Assembly (NCBI GenBank): GCA_938040915.1
Contig: CALHZE010000260.1
Location: forward strand, 1-7,075
Length of the DNA stretch: 7,075 nucleotides
DNA from: an uncultured Bacteroidia bacterium
GTDB taxonomy: Bacteria; Bacteroidota; Bacteroidia; Bacteroidales; CAJPTX01
Reading direction: 5' to 3'
Both the position numbers and the translations under genes were made by a program. Below are positions 1 to 6,300 of this stretch, piece after piece (position 1 is the stretch's first letter; each line of letters begins with the position of its first letter). The notes beneath the pieces were generated by a model, which was given only the letters and a program-made list of their open reading frames with translations, did no database searches and was not told where the DNA came from.

Positions 1-1
1 A

Positions 2-46
2 CTGTTTGACCAGAAGGGGAACGTTACGCTTTTAAGTGGAAAGTAG
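2..46 (+). CDS. Possible C-terminal tail of an upstream gene (partial)
   Basis: Reading from base 2 gives 14 codons (LFDQKGNVTLLSGK) and then TAG at 44-46. The codons (CTG, GAC, AAG, AAC, ACG) resemble those of the giant gene downstream, and a hairpin follows 11 bases after the stop. The other two plus-strand frames stop at 7-9 and 33-35, so this is the longest of the three. Fourteen residues cannot identify a family, and the call rests only on composition and position. It could equally be intergenic sequence. Confidence 0.3.
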   Translation: MFDQKGNVTLLSGK

Positions 47-57
47 GGGGATGGCTT

Positions 58-72
58 GTCGTTAAAAACGAC
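58..72 (+). terminator. Small hairpin, possible weak terminator
   Basis: GTCGTT (58-63) and AACGAC (67-72) are perfect inverted repeats around an AAA loop, and T57/G73 could add a wobble pair. The hairpin lies just after the possible upstream stop at 44-46. The following bases (GCATTTAT) are T-rich but not a real T-tract and the stem is only 6 bp, so termination is uncertain. It may instead be a chance palindrome in the leader. Confidence 0.22.
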
Positions 73-90
73 GCATTTATCAATGGGACG

Positions 91-237
91 ATGGATTTTA
101 TGTTGCGTGGGTTTGCCGTTCTGTGCTTTTTACTTTTATTTGTAGTGCGAACTGTGACGTTTGCACAGGGAAGAGGCGGTGAGGGTGCTCCCCTCGCTCC
201 TTCCTTTTTGGGACAGGAAATTAAAGAGTCTTTGTAA
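91..237 (+). CDS. Small ORF encoding a signal-peptide-like 48-residue polypeptide
   Basis: ATG at 91 to TAA at 235-237 gives 48 residues; ATG at 100 is an alternative start giving 45. Residues 5-19 form a strongly hydrophobic core after a short N-terminus (LRGFAVLCFLLLFVV), followed by RTVTFAQ. This reads as a signal peptide with likely cleavage between A25 and Q26, leaving a 23-residue Gly-rich tail (GRGGEGAPLAPSFLGQ onward). There is no lipobox Cys. No Shine-Dalgarno sequence is visible, which is normal in Bacteroidota. The stop abuts the next gene's ATG (TAAATG) with no gap and in the same frame, so the two may be translationally coupled. It could be a secreted micropeptide, a leader peptide, or the 5' remnant of a decayed secreted-protein gene. 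I do not recognise a family. Confidence 0.45.
   Translation: MDFMLRGFAVLCFLLLFVVRTVTFAQGRGGEGAPLAPSFLGQEIKESL
166..168 (+). other. Predicted signal peptidase I cleavage position of the small ORF
   Basis: Cleavage would follow the Ala codon (residue 25) at 163-165, before the Gln codon marked here, in the context TVTFA|QG. Small residues at -3 and -1 are usual. Here -1 is Ala and -3 is Thr, which is tolerated, and Gln at +1 is very common in Bacteroidota exported proteins. The giant protein downstream has the same Ala|Gln arrangement. Confidence 0.4.
178..209 (+). terminator. GC-rich hairpin with downstream T-run in the leader, attenuator-like
   Basis: GAGGG (181-185) pairs perfectly with CCCTC (191-195) around the loop TGCTC. 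The stem can extend outward by T180-G196 (wobble), G179-C197 and G178-T198 (wobble), giving up to 8 pairs. After a six-base spacer comes a run of five T (205-209). The structure lies inside the 48-residue ORF, about 30 bases before the giant gene's start. This is the geometry of a weak intrinsic terminator or attenuator, but the spacer between stem and T-run is longer than ideal. A competing hairpin, TTCCT (201-205) with AGGAA (215-219), would sequester part of the T-run. A regulatory role is inference. Confidence 0.22.
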
Positions 238-324
238 ATGAGAATAGCAATGAGACGATGGCTTGATTGGCGGTACGGCTTGCTTCTCCCTTTGCTCACG
301 TTGTTGACGTCGAGTAGTTGGGCT
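238..324 (+). other. Signal peptide of the giant protein (residues 1-29)
   Basis: The N-terminus has Arg residues (R2, R6, R7, R12), a Leu-rich core (GLLLPLLTLLT, residues 14-24) and then SSSWAQ. Cleavage is predicted between A29 and Q30, with Ser at -3 and Ala at -1. If translation begins at ATG 250 the peptide is four residues shorter and still complete. Sec export to the periplasm is well supported; the later route across the outer membrane is not determined here. Confidence 0.85.
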
Positions 325-3300
325 CAGATTATCCCCGACTGGGTGAAGGAACCCGGTGTGGATGAGAATGGTAATAAGATCTACTATTACCAAGATTTCG
401 AAGATAAAGGAAACCCTTCGAATGTTCCTCCTACTCCGCCCCTTTGGCATGATAAGCCCGAGGCGGAGTATATCCTCAATTGGGAAAAGAAGGAGAATGT
501 AAAACCCCGCGACTGGGTCGACAATAGATTTTGGAAAGACTATCATCTCTCGTCGAATAATGTCTTCATCTCGTGGCAAGTAAAGGCGCAAGGGGGGGAT
601 GGGTTACCCTATAAGTCAGCCAATGGTCGACTGCACTTGCGTTACTATGCGTTGGATGACGAGGCTTTTTCCGCAGTCATCCTCCCGAAGGTAAAACTCA
701 ACGCCATCGAGGAGCCTAAGCTCCGGTTTAAGTTTGCTTCGCCCTCGCGGACGAACGTTGATAAGTTGGTCATACTGTGTCGACTTTATCAGAATGCTCC
801 GTGGATTCGGCTTGACAGTTTGCAAGAACAGGTAGAGGAGTTCGAATGGCGCGAATTTGACCTTAAGGGGATTAAAGCCAAGGCGATGGCTAACCCGATA
901 TCGAAGGGGGAGGTTGTCATCGCTCTGGAAGGGCACACGCTCCTCGGGGGTGGTCTTAACATTGATGACCTGATGATCGTCGACGTGGCAGGTAAGCCCT
1001 CCACGATCGGACGGACGGAGTTTGTGCAGCTCGACAACCCTGTCGGAAGTGGCACGAAGCTCAATGAGTTGGCGCGCTTTTTCTTTGAGGTGAAGTCAGG
1101 GAGTGGGCACTTCAAGTTGAAGGAGCTCAATCTTCAGTTCCAAGGGGATAATATCAATGATGCCCAGAAGTATTACCTCTATCACACCGCGACCCCTTAT
1201 TTTTCTCCAGACCCAGAGAATCTTTATGGAGAGTTGAAGATTGAGGGCGGTAAGTTTAAGTTGCCTGAGCACCCCACGGAAAAGTTAGAGAAACTTTATA
1301 CGGGACCTCACTACTTCTGGATCGTGGCTGATATAAAAGACGGGAGTGATGTGTTGAAGCACACTATGACCTTTAAGCTGCCCAGCGAGGAGGGAAAAGC
1401 GGTGCTCTTGAAATATTATGACATTACCAACCAACCGAAAGCAGCCGCTGACGCAAAGTTGCCACGCAAGAGCGATTCTTACCCTTATTCGGAGACTACG
1501 CATGCGACCATTTACAAGTGTCTTTTCCAAGACGACTTTGAGGGTTCGAACGTGAGCACAGATTGGGAGCTTGCTAGCAATGTGTGGCATGTTGGGACGC
1601 CGCTCAACGATCAAAGTTTAACGATTCACCGGACAGCACCCACACGCGCCTTTAGTGGCACTAAGGTGTTGGCGACGGCTAAGCTCAAAAACGGGAGCTT
1701 GGATGGTAATTATGAAAATGGGTTGCACGCATCAAACTCGCGGGCACTTTATAAGAAAGAGGCGGGGATTGTGGCTGATTTCTACAAGGATATCCGCTTC
1801 AAGGCAAAATATTGTTTGAACAGTAAGCCTGACGACAAGTTCCGTCTTGTGCTCATTACCGATAAGACGGCGAACAATACGCAGCAGGATATCGAGACCG
1901 TCGTGTGGGAAAGCTCGACGCGTTCGGTGATGTCGGGGTGGAGTATGCTCAATGTAGACCTCTCGCGTGTGGCGTCGCGTTGTAAGAAATTCCGTTTCCG
2001 CTTTGAGTTGGAAACAGACAACGAAGACAATCAGTCGGGGCTTTTCTTAGATGATATTCAGATTTTGGGTGAGTATATCCAGAATGACCTCGGGATTATC
2101 TCCCTCGAAGTGCCTAAGGGCTTTGACATGGGGAGCAACTCATCTGTGAAAGTCAAGATTAAGAACTTCGGAGAACAGTCAGTAGACGGTAGTTTCGACC
2201 TTAAGGTGAACCTTAACGGGAAGGTAACGACTCAACAATTCGCCCTCGCGACACCTTTGGTAAAGGGTGCCGAGCATGAGGTTACGATAACGGGGTTGGA
2301 TCTTACCCCCCAGAAGGATCTCTCTAACCAAAAGTTGTTGTCGGTGACCGTTGTGCTCCCTAGTGGGAAGAAGGACGATGACCCCTCTAACGATAGGGAA
2401 GAGGTGCGTTTCTACGTTCACCCAACTTATGAGGTTTCTGAGACGACGGCTTACCCAGAAGACAAGTATGCGCGCCTCCTTCACTGGTATCCGGAGGCTA
2501 AGAATGTGCTTTACCAATCTTCGTGGGTCGAGGCAGATATTGACCAACAAGAGAAGTTTAACACTCGTACCCCAACCAACCAACTGACGCCGAAGCCGGC
2601 TTATGTCAATCCTCCCTATTCCCATACCGTGTGGACCACAGGGACGCCGTTCTGTTACCAGAGTGAACACTCTTACCTCACGGGACCAATCTTTGATCTA
2701 AAAGGGGCGGAAAATAAGGAGTTCATCATTGCATACGCATACGAAAAGGATGCGAGCAACACGCCAGCGATGTTCTGGATAGAATATCGCAAGGAGGGGG
2801 CGTCTGAACAATGGCAGAAGCTTGGCAAGGGGACTGATTGGTTTAGCAATTGGTATGAGAGTGCTGGTGAGTGGAAGTTGACCGAGCCCACCAACGGTTT
2901 TAAGGTTGCTAAGACGCAGCTCCCGATACAGACGGGGAAGATTCAGTTCCGCGTGGTCTTCGAAGCGGGAGTGCCCACGGCAGGAGTGACGATCAGTGGC
3001 TTTGAGGTGCGCCCGATGCGTGCAGACTTGCAAGTGACGAAGTTTGTGCCCGACAATACTAATCCGTGTAACGGCTATCAGGCACAGAACCTGAAGATCA
3101 CGGTGCGCAATAACGGTCCGGAAACGCTGAAACAGCCGTTTAGTTGTCCTGCTACGGTGCGGGTCTATGAGTATAAGAATAACCGGATGTATGGTCAGTC
3201 GACCATTGACGTTACGAACACTAATAACTTCGAATTGCGTGGGGAGCATAACATCACGCTGGATTTTAATGCTGACTTGGCAAAGAACGCGGAAAAGGAA

Positions 3301-6300
3301 TTTGATACGGGGATCTCTTATCCGTGGGATGTGTCTGACTGGGGATATCGCGTGGTGGTTACGCTCTACCCAGAGAACAAGGGCAAGCCGGACGAAGAAG
3401 CTACGAATAACACGACAGCTAAGGATATTGTTTCCTTGAAACCGACGTTCCAGATTGTGAAGGATCTTGCGCCGGCGGTCTCGGGTAATTTCGTCTATTA
3501 CACAGAGGCTTTCCCGAAAACGATTCAGACGATTACGTCGACGACTCAGCACTTTAGTGTGAGGAACATTACGTGGACTCCCAATGGAGTCACGGGAGAG
3601 GCTGTCGCGGGCGGTACTGGGTATAATGTCAAGACAGCAGGAAGGTTGAAGGTGAATTATACGCTTACTTCTTCTTATACTTACACTCCTTCGGTTACTT
3701 GTCCACAGGATTTGGAGTTTGAGGTTAAGACAACCACTGCCAACTTACGGGTTGTCGGAGTGAAGTTTACGGATCAAGAGGAGCCCACGGCAGACTATGG
3801 TTGCTACTATGCGAGTGGAGAACCTGTGGAAGTTACAGTGCAGAGTATGGGCTCTAAGGTCAATGCCGCTACGATAAAGTTCTTCGTCAATGGGGTGGAA
3901 CAGTCTGGATTGACGATCACCCCAGCGACCTTGGATCATCAAAACACGCATACTTTTGTCGTGAGTGGTGTGAAGATTCCCAAGGGCTATTCCCAGTTTG
4001 AGGTGTTGGCTACCGCCGCTGCAGGTGAGAATGTCTCGTCTTATCAAAACCGCTACCATGCCGATCGCTTGTTCCGTTCCGTAAAAGAGAAGCCAAAGGT
4101 TTACTGGATGAAGCGGAACATCCCTGCGAGCCTTGAGGCAGTGGCAGATAACCACGTTGTGAACAACTACGTGGGGCAGATTGACCTCTATGTAGCGCCG
4201 GTCAAGGGGGCTAAATATGAGTGGTATCGTGGAAATACGGGGGCAAGTACCTTTGTTGCGCTTACTAAGATCGAAGGGGCGACAAGTAATACCTTTGCAC
4301 TCCCCGAAGAGTCGGCAGTATATGCTGTTAAGGTTATCCATGGTAAGTGTGGTGGCGACCCGTCTGATTTGATCATTGTCCGTTCTGACGATATTGAGTT
4401 GCTGAACTTTACGGGTATTACGGGCGGGGTTTGTGCTTCGGGTGGCGAGTTGCCGCTGAGTGTCGATATCCGTAACAATTCGCGTACGACCTATCCTGTG
4501 GGAACGTTGTTTAGCTTTGAGATTAAGGTTGAGTCGGGGGGCACAACCCTCCACACGCATACATTTGACTATCAGTTGCCTATAGAGATTCCCCAAAGCT
4601 CGGTTACGAACCATCTGCTGTTCCGCCTCACAGGCAATCAGTTTAACCCGAGCGGTGACAATACGATCACGCTTGAGTTTAAGGGCGAGAAAAAAAATGG
4701 GCAACTGATCTTTGATGGAAACACCGAGAATAACAAGCTCACGAGCTTGCTCACGGTGCGCGAGAGCCCGACGATCACGCTCACCCCTGACGTGATTCGG
4801 CGCAAGTTTAACCCCGCAGGGACTTACACCATCTCACCGACCTATAGCAGTGACGTCACGGAATATTCGTGGGAAGCGTGGAATGACGAGCACGGGAAGT
4901 ATCAAGTGATTGGGGGAAGCAATAACAGCTCTTATCAGGTGAATGGTGTGCCGCAAGACAAGTATCGGGTGACGGCTAAAAATAGTAGTGGTTGCTCCAC
5001 GCAAAAGGAGGTCACGATTATCCAGACTGACCTGCACCTCACGGAGATCGTCTCGCCGCGGAGTGCGTGTGAGATTAAGAAGGAACTCGGCGACTATGTT
5101 GACCTAAAGGTTCGCAACACGGGGTCGAAGGGCTTTAAGGACCTGGAAAACCAGAACGTCAAGTTGAAAGTTACTGTAACCTTGGATGGAGCGTCGCGGA
5201 CGGTTGATTTTGATTTGCCGCGCGAACTCTATACGGTAGATGCCGAGGTGCCGCTTCCGCGTATTGAGTTCCCGAACTTGGTGAGTACGCTAACCTCTAC
5301 GCCTGTGCGTCCGCACACGCTCACCGTGTCGTTTAATGTCCTTCATGCGGAGGATATTGATGATAGCAACAACAAGAAAGAGGTCACGATACAGGAGTTT
5401 GGTACGCCCAAGTTCACGATGGTCTATAACAAGAAGTCGGCTAGTGGCACGACGACGCCGACCACGATTACTGACGGTGAGGTGGTTGAGTATTATAACA
5501 CAGAGCCGACCGAGTTTAAGTTTGAGCAGGTGAGCGTTGCTAACGTCTCTTATATTTGGGAGTTTGGGAAAGACAACCTTTTCTCTTCCAAGAGCCGAAT
5601 CTTGAATGGAATTGATGAGAATGGTGATGGCATAGACGACGAGGATCTGTCTACTGAGGTTTCTGCGCTTGCTCACAACACGGCTACACTGTATAACAAG
5701 TACACAAAGAAATATAGTACCGACGGCTTAGGTTCTGGTTTCTACTACATGCAACTGGAAACCATCGAGGGTTGCTCAGCTACCCAAGGCTTTGAGTTGA
5801 AGGTGCTTTCGGTCGATCTCGCCGTTGAAAGTATCGAAGCGCCCAAGAGTGCTTGTGAATATATCTATGACCATGGGACGTATCGCGACTATCCGCAAGT
5901 GAAGGTCAATGTCAAGAATGCTGGTACCAAGGACATCCCGCGTAATACCGAGCTTGAAATCAAGTGTATGGTGTACAAAGAGCGTCTTATGAATCCGGGG
6001 ACAGAGGTGAAGACTCTTGTTCCGATAGACGATAATGGGAATAACATCACCTATAAGCTGGATCGCGACTTACGTAAGGGGGATGCAGTGACCGTTTCGC
6101 TTCCTTTTGACATTAATAGTGTCTCTGGGCACGATGGTATGAGCTTCTACTTTAAGGCAGAAGTTGGCTTTGTCTCTAACGACTTCAAGGAACGTGAGTT
6201 TGTAAAGGAGAACAACAACATCGCTTATAATGAGCTTGACGAGACCAAGAAGGCGTTTATGATGGAGGATTATCGGGATGTGAATATCACCACTATCAAC

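Noticed and set aside
112..138. Possible Bacteroidota promoter: TTTG at 112-115 and TACTTTTA at 131-138
   Set aside because: The second element matches TAnnTTTG at seven of eight positions, but the spacing of 15 bases is shorter than the usual 19-21, and it would lie inside the small ORF. T-rich signal-peptide codons make such matches likely by chance.
136..591. Minus-strand open frame of 151 codons spanning the leader and the 5' end of the giant gene
   Set aside because: It overlaps the well-supported signal peptide and first module on the other strand and shows no family features.
2698..3552. Minus-strand open frame of 284 codons
   Set aside because: Another antisense shadow. It is rich in Arg, His and Ile with no domain pattern, while the plus strand encodes convincing jelly-roll and CARDB-like modules over the same bases.
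3745..4704. Minus-strand open frame of 319 codons
   Set aside because: It lies wholly antisense to the giant gene, and its Arg/His/Leu-rich composition is what the complement of this gene's codon bias yields. It has no signal peptide, recognisable motif or neighbours.
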